NCBI GenBank assembly: GCA_964496245.1
Contig: CAZBZG010000016.1
Span: forward strand, 1 to 29,311
Source: CAZBZG01 sp964496245
Lineage (GTDB): Bacteria; Planctomycetota; SZUA-567
DNA: 29,311 bases
Direction of reading: 5' to 3'
Made by a program: the position numbers and the translations under genes. Each line of letters opens with the position of its first letter. The first letter of the stretch is position 1. This document shows positions 9,401-17,008 of this stretch, piece after piece. The notes beneath the pieces were generated by a model. The model searched no databases, was not told the origin of the DNA, and worked only from the letters and a program-made list of their open reading frames with translations.

Positions 9401-9753
9401 GCGTGGGCTGCGGCTGTGCCGGGCAGCACTTTGAGCGCGACTTCGCGTTCCAGGTCCGTGTCAAAGGCCCGGTAGACCACGCCCATGCCGCCGCGGCCGA
9501 CCGTGCCGCGGATGGCGTAGCGGCCCAGGCGCTCGGGCGGCTCGGCTGACGGCAGGAGCCGGGCGACCGTGGACACGCCCGGCGTGGCCATGGGCCGTGT
9601 CTCCGCCTGGTGGGGCGTGGGCCCGTCCGAACGCAGGCGGATGACGGATCCGCACGAAGGGCACGTGACCGTGTCGTCCCGGGAGAGGCGGGGTTCGACT
9701 TCGACCTGGCTGGCGCATTTGGGGCATGCGATCTTCATGGAAGCCCTGTCCAT
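6466..9753 (-). CDS. Transmembrane Ser/Thr protein kinase with zinc ribbon and WD40 propellers
   Basis: This 1,095-residue Hanks-type kinase starts with a zinc ribbon (CPKC at 10-13, CPSC at 31-34). The kinase domain (about 78-340) has the G-loop GRGGMGVVYRA, Lys108 in VALKVL, HRDLKPAN (199-206), DFG (219-221) and the GTPDYMSPEQ activation segment. One transmembrane helix follows at about 363-388, then a coiled region. About 14 WD40-like repeats (SPDG...WD pattern) run from about 490 to 1080, enough for two seven-bladed propellers. The propellers would lie across the membrane from the kinase. The start at 9753 has AAGGAG 6 nt upstream; a second ATG at 9738 is possible. The stop overlaps the sigma-54 activator by one base. 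Kinases of this type are frequent in Planctomycetota and Verrucomicrobiota. The signal sensed is unknown. Confidence 0.94.
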   Translation of the reverse strand: MDRASMKIACPKCASQVEVEPRLSRDDTVTCPSCGSVIRLRSDGPTPHQAETRPMATPGVSTVARLLPSAEPPERLGRYAIRGTVGRGGMGVVYRAFDTDLEREVALKVLPGTAAAHAEDVQRFVHEARRLAGLSHPNLVRVLDAGRHEGIYYFAMELIQGQNLRAWVQARQPELPSLLAVVAGVADGVEAAHAIQLLHRDLKPANILVTDDGVPKVMDFGLAKKLDAGDDMTVSGALLGTPDYMSPEQAGSQELDLRSDVFSLGVILYEMTTGVRPFFAGSLHVTIHRILTEDPVPPRAVQPALPREVEAIILKCMERPRERRYASVGALAADIRRYLNHEPVHARPISVLTRGRKFVRRHRVLAGAVGAVGMALLIGLFGALAAWSRAAAARKRAERAEARVRAALDRAEYEGYALKIALAQSRMADDAFDQANQLLADCPPGLRHWEWGRLVRRAQLDERTLSGFTDIVNGIAVAPDGSALLTTGWGKTAKVLDPRTGEERLALFGHTDTVTAVAWSPDGSKLATAGRDGTARLCSSESGRLLAVLKGHEAGVTSIRFSPDSTRVLTASLDKIAILWDAATGKALTHLGPHAAGLSDAAFVHGRDAVVTGCANGRAVLWDLTELRRARIFEAHRGPLTALDVSPDGRQLITAGYDKRLRLWDVDKGACLKSLGGHKGPVFSVAFSADGTRALTGSADRVARLWLLADGSVLRAFRGHEREVFAARFFPSGERIATGSEDFTLRVWQVGEDRGVTDFPVDAGPALSLAFSADGTRVLLVSSNGTASLRKARTGALVRTFGGKNPARSAALAPDGATLLTGGEDGCVRVWDAASGELLDALPPSGEAGTEAVTALAYAPDGARFAWGTSPHDPRTAAGAGSITLVRAEGAAVERTLRNAGDGVESLAFFPDGRRLVSGSVLYNANGENRGRADIWDADTGERLVRLTGPDEHMLDAAVSADGTQVATASIDWDVPGRHNDFFVKLWDAMTGQLAHRLAGHLLAPRGAAFFPDGRRVVSAGIDRAVIVWDAHHGRELLRLRHVSQPANDVAVSPDGASVAVAFADGRVRVFHAAPWEPAPRDDAAFPDAEIEEQR

Positions 9754-9793
9754 GGCTGGCTCCTTGCGCGCACGGTTCCCATTCCGATTCGGC

Positions 9794-9820
9794 ACTTCGA
9801 ACGCTTCAAGAAGAGTGCCA
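9794..9820 (-). promoter_or_regulatory. Candidate sigma-54 promoter for the kinase operon
   Basis: On the - strand TGGCAC (9815-9820) is followed, after five bases, by TTGA (9806-9809). This fits the -24/-12 spacing of the TGGCAC-N5-TTGC consensus, except that the conserved C of the -12 box is A. Transcription would start near 9794, about 40 nt before the kinase ATG. Because the operon itself encodes a sigma-54 activator, autoregulation is possible. The -12 mismatch keeps confidence low. Confidence 0.35.
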
Positions 9821-9929
9821 AGTGCAAGGAGCTGGAGCCGCTCCACGCAGCATACATGGTAATCCTTTGTGAGTCAACAGGTTGCCTCTCGACAATTGCG
9901 CGCTGGCCGTTCCCGTATCGCCAAGGCCC

Positions 9930-9983
9930 TGTAGCCCCAGAATTGAGCCGCCAGTCGCCTGATGGGTACAAAATGGAGCCGCC
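9930..9983 (-). repeat. Two tandem ~22-bp units resembling an IS21-type end
   Basis: Read on the - strand, two similar units begin GGCGGCTC and continue CATTTTGTACCCA (9983-9963) and AATTCTGGGGCTACA (9952-9930), offset by 31 bp. Repeated GGCTCAATT.TGGGG-TACA blocks are, from memory, typical of the multiple transposase-binding repeats at IS21-family ends. No istA or istB remnant was recognised nearby. The rest of the 463-bp spacer 9754-10216 shows only the promoter candidate and the ribosome site of the gene at 10217. Confidence 0.4.
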
Positions 9984-10216
9984 CGCCCAACCGTTGTCCG
10001 GGCCCGTGGCGTGGAATTCGCCGGGCCTTCGCCCGCAGGACGTCTTGCGCCAAGTCATTGCCAAGTCGATGGATCGCGGGCGCTTCCCGGCATCGCATGT
10101 CTGCACAAGCGCAGCATGGATGGCAGCCGACTGGCGCCGGCACGGCCGTTGCAGACCGGACAGCCGACACGAACGACTCATCCACAGCCTGAGCTACCCG
10201 GAGAGGAGCCCCGATC

Positions 10217-10762
10217 ATGAGCCGGAATCAATCGAAACGAGGATTGTGCGGAGTCCTGCTGTGCGTCTTTGCCTTCCTCGTAGCCGTGCTGGTGGCCGTG
10301 GCCGTACTCTGGTATTGCGGCGTGTTCGGCGAGTTCAGCCTGGAACTGGCTGAGGACGGGATGCGCATAGAGCACACCACGGCCGGCGAGCGCCAGGCCG
10401 AAGTGATCGCCGCGCTACGGGGCTTCGTCAAAGCGCAGAAGGCCTTCAAGCGGGAGTACGGCTCCTATGCCGCGTCTACGGAGGCGCTGATCAGCGTGGA
10501 TGGAGCGGATGCGAACGCGGCCGTCTCGACCAGCCCCATCATGTGTCACCACGGCTACTACTTCAACGTGCCCGCCAAGTACGGACGGGGCCGGCTCGAC
10601 CTGCGCCGCGATTTCATCCTGGTGGCCGAGCCCGCCGAGTACGCCCCGGGCACGCCCACGTATGCGGTGGGCCCCAAGGGCATCGTGCTCCAGAAGGACA
10701 TGGGCGGAACGCGCGTGACAAACGCGACGCAGATCAACGGCTCGTGGACCCGCGCCGAGTAG
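10217..10762 (+). CDS. Membrane-anchored pseudopilin-like protein (DUF2950-like)
   Basis: The 181-residue product has an N-terminal membrane helix (about 8-34) and a soluble, exported C-terminal domain. The segment AQKAFKREYGSYA, the HGYYFNV block and the closing pattern AEPAEYAPGTPTYAVG...GIVLQKDMGG resemble the C-terminal fold of GspG-like pseudopilins and DUF2950 proteins. The prepilin cleavage motif (GFTLIE type) is absent, so it is probably not assembled into a pilus. Start ATG 10217 has GAGGAG about 8 nt upstream. It lies 27 bp before the C10 peptidase gene on the same strand, and both genes have a similar GATCATGAG start context, suggesting a two-gene operon. Its role is unknown; a surface or secretion-linked accessory is possible. 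Confidence 0.8.
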   Translation: MSRNQSKRGLCGVLLCVFAFLVAVLVAVAVLWYCGVFGEFSLELAEDGMRIEHTTAGERQAEVIAALRGFVKAQKAFKREYGSYAASTEALISVDGADANAAVSTSPIMCHHGYYFNVPAKYGRGRLDLRRDFILVAEPAEYAPGTPTYAVGPKGIVLQKDMGGTRVTNATQINGSWTRAE

Positions 10763-10789
10763 ACGACCGAGTACGCAAGGAGACCGATC

Positions 10790-13700
10790 ATGAGACCGTG
10801 TGGAGAAGCCAAGACGCAGAACGAATGCCAGACAGCCCGACGCATCCGTCACCCGCTTGGCGTGGCCCTGGCCGTGGTTGCCGCGCTTGTCATCATCGCG
10901 CCCCGCCAGGCGCAGGCAGCGGCCACCACGGCCGTGCAGGCGCGGGAAGCGGCTGCAGGATGGATGCAGGCCGTGCGGCAGAAGCGCGCGCGCCTCGGCA
11001 GCCGCCGGATCCGGCGCATCACCCCCTACCGCGATGCGCACGGCACGGTGCTCTACTACGTGCTCGACCTCGATCCGCACGGGTACGTGGTGGTGGCCGG
11101 AGACGACCGGATCCATCCTGTGATCGCGTTCTCCGCGCGCGGCCGGTACGTGGCCGGCGCCTGCCATCCGCTCCACGCGCTCGCGCAGAACGACCTGCGT
11201 CAGCGTCTCCAGGCGGTGCGCACCGCCCGGCCGGCGCCGGCCGCGCCGGACGGCGCGGCCAAGCGTGGCCGGTCCGAGCCGCCCTCCGCCGCAATCCGCC
11301 GGCGCATGCAGNNNNNNNNNNGTCGCGTCTCCGCCGCCTCAGCGCACGACCCGCTCCTCCCTCCTCTCCAGACGGCGGGGCGCCGGAGGGCGCCCCGCCT
11401 CCCGCCTCTCAGGAGAGCGGCTCCTGGCCGTGCATCCCGCCGGGCGAGATGCGCGTCGATCCGCTTATCCAGAGCCAGTGGGATCAGGCGTACGTAGCGC
11501 AGGAGCCCTGCTACAACTACTATGTGCCGGGCGACTGCGTCTGTGGGTGCGTAGCCACCATGATGGCGCAGGTCATGCGCTTCCACCAGCATCCCACGGC
11601 GGGCGTGGGCACGCCCGCCTTCCAGATCTGGGTGAACGGTCAGTCCATGAGCCGCAGTCTTCGTGGGGGAGACGGAGTCGGCGGGCGCTATGCGTGGAGC
11701 CTGATGCCCGCGCGGCCGGACGCGTCCATCACCCTGGCCGAGCGTCAGGCCATCGGTGCGCTCTGCCACGACGCAGGCGTGGCCGTGCACATGCGCTATA
11801 CGCTCTGCGGCTCTGCGACCGCCATGGACGAGGTGGCCCCGGCCTTGCAGAACGTCTTCGGCTACAGCAACGCGGTCTACGGCGGACTGGGCGGACCGGA
11901 GAACGAGCGGAAGATCAACACGAATCTCGACGCCGGACTCCCGGTCCTGGTCTGGATCTACGACACGTGCAACGCCCGCAGCCACGCAATGATCGTGGAC
12001 GGATACGGCTATGCGTCGGACGTGCCCTACCACCACGTCAACATGGGCGACGGCGGAGACTTCGACGCATGGTACAACCTGCCTTACGTGGGCGATCCAT
12101 ACCTCCAGTACGACACGCTCATGGCCGCCGTCTACAACCTCTACAAGACCGGCAGCGGCGAGATCGTGAGCGGCCGCGTGCTCGATCCGGACGGCCTGGC
12201 CATGCAAGGCGTGGTCGTGACGGCCGCGCGGCAGGGCGGGGGCGTGTACACCGCAACGAGCGACGCGCGCGGCATCTACGCGTTCAGCAAGGTCCCCTCC
12301 GCCTCGACCTACACCGTCACGGCGAGTTGCGACGGATACGACTTCACCCCGGAGACCGTCTCCACCGGGACCTCGGGCACGTATGCCGGCAACCGGTGGA
12401 GCATCGACCTGAGCGCTGATCTGAGCGAGCAGCCGGGCATCACCGGCCGCGTGACGCGGCCCGACGGCTCGGGCATGGCGAACGTGACCCTCACGCTCTC
12501 CGGCGGTATGGGCGCGGCGGTCACCTCCGCTAGCGGTGTCTACTACCTGGCCGTGCCCCACGGGTGGTCCGGCACGGTCACGCCGGCGCTGGCGGGCACG
12601 GTCTTCGAGCCTGCGTCGCGTACGTACGACCAGATCACCTGCGTGCAGGCCGGGCAAGACTACGGAGCCGCCCAGCACGCCCTGTTCGTGGACGCGGACG
12701 CCACGGGCGCGGGCACGGGCGCGAGCTGGACCGACGCGTTTACGAGCCTGCAGACCGCTCTCAACGCAGCCACGCCCGGCGAGGAAATCTGGGTGGCCCA
12801 GGGCGTCTATCGGCCCACCGCAGGCACCAGCCGCACGAGCCGCTTCTACCTGCGACAGAACGTGGATCTCTACGGCGGGTTCGCCGGCCACGAAACTGCG
12901 CGCGGCCAGCGCGACTGGCGCGCGCACCCCACCGTGCTCTCTGGTGACATCGGCGCGCCCGGAGATGCTTCGGACAACAGCTACACCATCCTCGAAGGCC
13001 ACGACATGCGGTTGGACGGATTCGTGATCACGGGCGCGCGCGGGTTCAGCTTGAGCGACCGGTGCGGCGGCGGCATGAAGAACTGGGGCCGTTCGCCGGT
13101 GGTCGCAAACTGCGTCTTTGTCGACAACCGGGCCATCTACGGCGGGGCCATGTACAACCGGGCCGGCGCCGAGCCGCTTGTGGTGAACTGCGTCTTCCTC
13201 GACAACCAGGGCAACACCTACAAGGGCTACGGCGGGGCGGTCTACAACTACGACGCCGCGCCCGTCTTCGCAAACTGCTTGTTCGCCGGCAACCATGCCT
13301 ACCATGAAGGCGGTGCCATGCATAGCCGCGCGGCGAGCAGCCCCAGCGTCGTCAACTGCACCTTTGCCGACAACACCTCCCGCCAGGGCGGCGCGGTCTT
13401 CAGCGAAGGGACCGCCTGGATCACGAACTGCATCTTGTGGGGGAATGCTGCGAGCCAGTCCGGAGACCAGATCCAGAACACCAGCGTCGACGCGGCGCCT
13501 GTTGTGCGCCACTGCCTGATCGAGGGCGGATGGAACGGTCCGGGCTGCGGCGGCGCCGGCAGCGTGGACGGAGGCGGCAACCTGGCGGGCGATCCCTGCT
13601 TCCGGGATGCGGCCGACGTCGCGGGCGCGGACGGCGTTCTCGGTACGGATGACGACGGGCTGACCCTGCTCGCGGACTCGTTTTGCCTGGACGCGGGCTT

Positions 13701-15075
13701 GAACAGCGCGGTGCGCGAGGACATGTCCGTGGGCCTGGCCGGCCGGCCGCGTATTCTCCACGCTACGGTCGACCTGGGCGCGTACGAGGATCCGCTGGGC
13801 GCGCCCGACACCGCGCCCGTGGCTGTGACCGAGTGTCTGACGAGCGAGCCTGCGGTGGGCGCGGCGGTCACGCTCTCGGGCGCCCTCTCCCACGATCCCG
13901 ACGGCGACCGGCTGATCGACTTCCAGTGGGCCCAGACGGCCGGCCCCGGGGCGGTGCTGGACCTGGACGATCCCGTGCGGCCGGTCTTCACGCCCGTGCA
14001 GCCGGGCACGTACCGGTTCCACCTGACCGTGACCGACGAAGGCGGACTCGCCTCGACCGACGAGACGAGCGCGCCGGGCAATACGGTCGCGGTCGTGGTG
14101 TATGGGGACATGATCCCGCCGGCCGGCGTGTCCACGCTGGAGGTGACTGGCACGGACGCGCAGATGCTGATTCTCCGGTTTACGGCTGTGGGCGACGACG
14201 GCGTGTTCGGCCGGGCGGCCGCCTACGACCTGCGTACGCTGACGCGTCCGATCGACGCGACGAATTGGTCCGAGGCTCGTCCGATCGAAGGCCTGCCCGC
14301 GCCCGGCCCGTCCAGCGCGGTCGAGGTGCTCAAGGTGACGCCGCTCGAGAGCGATACCACCTACTGGGTGGCCCTCAAGGTGGCGGACGAAGCCGGCAAC
14401 GTATCGCGCCTCTCCAACGTGGTGAGCGCGTCCACGCAGGACGTGGAGCCGCCGGACGCCGTCCGGGACCTGCGCGCCGTGCACGTCCTCGGCGCAGCGT
14501 CTACCGCTTCGCATGCGGACCAAGGCGGTGGTGCGGCGGGTGGGACCGACGCGGGCGTGGGCACGCCCGCCCACCTCGAGCTCCGGCCCGGGCGTTGGTC
14601 TGTGGCGCGCCTCGTGTGGACCGCACCCGGCGACAACGGGGCCATGGGCGCGGCCAAGAAGTACTACCTGCGATGGAGCCGGGCCAAGGTCACGGACGAG
14701 GCCGGATGGAACAAAGCGCATCCGCTCCCGGGCGCGCCTGCGCCCGCTCCCGCGGGCGTGCGCCAGTCCGTGACCGTCGACCTCGTGCAGCTCCCGGCCG
14801 GGGTGCGGGTCTACTTCATCCTGCGCGCTGCGGATGAGGCGGGGCATCTCTCGCCCCTCTCCAACCCCGCTTCGCTCCAGACGCCCGAGCGGAGAGACGA
14901 GGGAGAGGCCCCCTTGCCACGCGCTCCCGTGCAGCGGCCTGTGGGCCGCACGCGTCGCTCGCGCGACACGCGCGTAGCGCCCGCTCAATACCCGCCCGCG
15001 AACGACCGCACCACGTCTGCGAAGGTGCGGCGGCGGTTGCCGAAGCCGACCGAGCGGGCGATGCACATCAGGTAG
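10790..15075 (+). CDS. Secreted C10 (streptopain-like) cysteine peptidase with Ig, beta-helix, PKD and FnIII modules; frame broken at assembly gap
   Basis: Start ATG 10790 has AAGGAG 8 nt upstream. A signal peptide (hydrophobic GVALAVVAALVII, cleavage near AQA-AA) leads into a C10 propeptide with YYVLDLDPHGYVVVAGDD. The frame then changes at the N gap 11312-11321; a true gap length of 2 modulo 3 restores one gene of about 1,430 residues. The catalytic domain (about 11446-12158) has the nucleophile Cys in GCVATMMAQVM (11548-11550), His in SHAMIVDGY (11983-11985) and Asn in HVNMGDGG (12040-12042); family members normally have NWGWGG there. Next come two carboxypeptidase-regulatory/CNA-B-like domains (about 12160-12640), a beta-helix with NC.F..N repeats (about 12685-13790), a PKD-like domain (13806-14100), two FnIII domains (14110-14880) and an Arg/Pro-rich tail. 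No sorting anchor is seen. The 3' end overlaps the convergent NADH dehydrogenase gene by 91 bp. Confidence 0.88.
11312..11321. other. Assembly gap (10 N) inside the C10 peptidase gene
   Basis: The signal peptide and propeptide are in the frame of 10790, while the catalytic domain is in the frame of codon 11323. Both halves belong to one C10 protein, so the real missing length must be 2 modulo 3 (for example 11 bases) rather than 10. Annotated literally, the gene splits into two false ORFs. Confidence 0.9.
11374..11399. repeat. 11-bp GC hairpin in the propeptide-catalytic linker
   Basis: Arms 11374-11384 and 11389-11399 (GGCGGGGCGCC and its reverse complement) are perfect, with loop GGAG. It encodes Gly/Pro/Ala-rich linker and sits 53 bp after the N gap; such a hairpin may have caused the assembly break. 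Confidence 0.7.
14551..14571. repeat. 21-bp palindromic sequence repeated at 11599-11619
   Basis: The 21 bases are identical to 11599-11619 and each forms a 9-10 bp hairpin (GCGGGCGTG/CACGCCCGC). Both encode AGVGTPA. At 11599 the sequence is part of the C10 catalytic core; here it lies in an extra ~36-residue loop inside the second FnIII domain. Confidence 0.6.
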
Positions 15076-16118
15076 TGCAGTGCGATGCCGATCCGGCCGT
15101 AGACCGGGCAGCCGAGCACCTCGCCGCACGCCCGATCGTTGGCCATGGGTACGAGATAGCCGGGGTCGTAGGGCCGGAAAGGCAGAAGCGGCGCACCATC
15201 GAGCGCGCGCAGGATGTTCTTCGCCGCATGCCTTCCCTGCGTGAGGGCGAACTGGACGCTCATGCGTAGCGGCGCGCCGTCGTGTTCGAAGGCGGCCGCG
15301 TCGCCGGCCGCGAAACACCGTTCGCCAAACCGCAGGGTGGGGTCCACGTGGAGCCGGCCCTGCTTGGTCTTGCGCGCGGGCATCTCCTGCACGCAGGCGG
15401 GCGCAGCCTTGCCCACGCTCCACAGGAGCAGCGCGCGTTCGATCCGTTCGCCGTCGCTCAGCTGGACCCAGTCGTCTCCGGCGTCCTCAACCGAAGTCTC
15501 GGTGCGCACGCTGATGCCCACCGACTCTACGTTGCGCGTGACGTACTGTTGGAACGTCTCCGCCAGGAGCGGGCAGAGCGTGGGCGCGAGGTCCGCGAGA
15601 AGGATTCGGCGCGCCAGGCCCTGCCTCCGGCTCCACCGCCGCACGGCGGTGGCGAGCTCCACGCCCGTATAGCCTCCACCGCAGACCACGGCCGTCTGCC
15701 AGGGTCTGTCAGCCAGGTCGTGACGGAGGCGTTCGGCATCCTCCAGGTCGTCGAGCGTATAGGCGTGGTCGCCGACGAAGTCCAGCCCGAGGGAGGAGGT
15801 CCGTGTGCCCGTGGCGACGAGCAGGGCGTCGCCCTCGCAAACGCCCTGATCGGTCTTCACGCTCGGCGCGTCGGCGTGGATCGCACGCACGGTCTCGCAG
15901 CGGAACGTGAAGCCGAAGCGCGCGGCCGCGCGCTGGAGCGAGTAGCGGAGGCTCCGCGGGCGGAACGCCCGGCCCACCACGTCCGGCAGGATCGGCAGGG
16001 CGTGGTGCGCGTCGCGCGCGTCGATGAGCTCGACCGAGAGAGACGGCCGCCGCCGGGCCAGGCGCGCAGCTGCGGAGAGTCCCGCGTATCCGCCGCCGAG
16101 TACGAGAACACGTTTCAT
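14985..16118 (-). CDS. Type II NADH dehydrogenase-like FAD oxidoreductase
   Basis: The 377-residue protein resembles NDH-2 enzymes, which oxidise NADH and reduce membrane quinone without pumping protons. It has the N-terminal FAD motif GGGYAGLSAA (about 7-16), the NADH-binding motif CGGGYTGVELA in the middle, the second FAD motif CFAAGDAAAF, and a C-terminal amphipathic or hydrophobic region (YGRIGIALHYLMCIARSV) likely for membrane contact. The ATG at 16118 overlaps the stop of the prenyltransferase gene (ATGA), so it is the last gene of a translationally coupled set that also makes a quinone side chain. This context supports a NADH:menaquinone role. Other NDH-2-like reductases (sulfide:quinone reductases) lack this context and have conserved cysteines not seen here. 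Its stop overlaps the convergent C10 peptidase gene. Confidence 0.85.
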   Translation of the reverse strand: MKRVLVLGGGYAGLSAAARLARRRPSLSVELIDARDAHHALPILPDVVGRAFRPRSLRYSLQRAAARFGFTFRCETVRAIHADAPSVKTDQGVCEGDALLVATGTRTSSLGLDFVGDHAYTLDDLEDAERLRHDLADRPWQTAVVCGGGYTGVELATAVRRWSRRQGLARRILLADLAPTLCPLLAETFQQYVTRNVESVGISVRTETSVEDAGDDWVQLSDGERIERALLLWSVGKAAPACVQEMPARKTKQGRLHVDPTLRFGERCFAAGDAAAFEHDGAPLRMSVQFALTQGRHAAKNILRALDGAPLLPFRPYDPGYLVPMANDRACGEVLGCPVYGRIGIALHYLMCIARSVGFGNRRRTFADVVRSFAGGY

Positions 16119-17008
16119 AGCGACTCGCAAGCAATCAAGAGAACGGCCACGACGCTGTGCAGGACCACGGCCAACCGCGATGACGCGAGCAGGGCGCGTT
16201 TCTGGGCGTACCGGGTCTGAAGGATGCGGCCGGCCCGCCCGGCGAACGGTAGCCCAACCACGACCAGGAGCGCGCCCGGATGGAGCAGGCCCAGCGCTAC
16301 GCCCGCCCCGATGGCGCCGAGCGCCGCGCCCACCAGGAAGAGGAAGATCCACCAGCCGCGGTGTCGGCCCACAAGGCCCACCCACGTGCGTTTGCCGGCG
16401 AGCGCGTCAACGGTCGCATCCGGCACCTCGTTGGCCACGAGCACGGCGGCGGCGAGAAAACCGAACGGAAGCGAGAGCAGCCAGATCGCGGGAGCGGCGA
16501 GCGTCCAGCCCTGCACGGCCGCGCCCGCAGCCACGCAGGCCGGACCGAAGAGGAGAAAGACCGCGGCTTCGCCAAGCCGCCGGTAGCTGAGCCGCAGCGG
16601 CGGCAGCGTATACGCGAGGCCCAGTCCGAGGGCTGCGAACAGCACGAGTACGAGCGAGGGCGAACCGGCTGTGAGCAGGGCGGCCGTGCCGGCGACGAGC
16701 GCGATCGCGCCGAAGAAGATTGCCGCCCGGCCGTAGAAGGAGGGGGCGAGCACTCCTTGCTGGATCAGCTTGGAGCCGCCGAAAAAGCCGTAGTAGTCCG
16801 GGTCCCGCGCGTCCGCGCCCGTGCGCGCGTCTCCGTAGTCGTTGGCCAGGTTGGCGGCCAGGTGCGCGCAAGCCACGGTGAGAAGCCCGAGCAGAAAGAG
16901 CCCCGGCTGGAGCGGACCGGGGGCGGCCACCGCGCCGAAGACGTAGGGCAGTACGCTGACCGTGAGAAACGGCAGGCGGAGTGCGCGGGCGAGGAGACGC
17001 GGGTTCAT
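16115..17008 (-). CDS. menA: UbiA-family prenyltransferase, MenA type
   Basis: This is a 297-residue integral membrane prenyltransferase. The first prenyl-diphosphate/Mg2+ motif reads NLANDYGDARTGAD and the second EVPDATVDALAGKRT; the segment GGSKLIQQGVL matches the region after the first motif in MenA (1,4-dihydroxy-2-naphthoate prenyltransferase) rather than UbiA. About eight hydrophobic helices are visible. ATG 17008 overlaps the stop of the polyprenyl synthase (ATGA) and has GGAGG upstream. Placed between a prenyl diphosphate synthase and NDH-2, it most likely makes demethylmenaquinone. Other men genes are not in the window. MenA-like enzymes for other acceptors cannot be excluded. Confidence 0.8.
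   Translation of the reverse strand: MNPRLLARALRLPFLTVSVLPYVFGAVAAPGPLQPGLFLLGLLTVACAHLAANLANDYGDARTGADARDPDYYGFFGGSKLIQQGVLAPSFYGRAAIFFGAIALVAGTAALLTAGSPSLVLVLFAALGLGLAYTLPPLRLSYRRLGEAAVFLLFGPACVAAGAAVQGWTLAAPAIWLLSLPFGFLAAAVLVANEVPDATVDALAGKRTWVGLVGRHRGWWIFLFLVGAALGAIGAGVALGLLHPGALLVVVGLPFAGRAGRILQTRYAQKRALLASSRLAVVLHSVVAVLLIACESL

Noticed and set aside
11200..15423. A 1,407-codon open frame on the - strand antisense to the C10 peptidase gene
   Set aside because: It is a GC-driven shadow: low-complexity Arg/His/Val/Gly-rich translation, no domain, and it covers a gene with clear catalytic motifs on the other strand.
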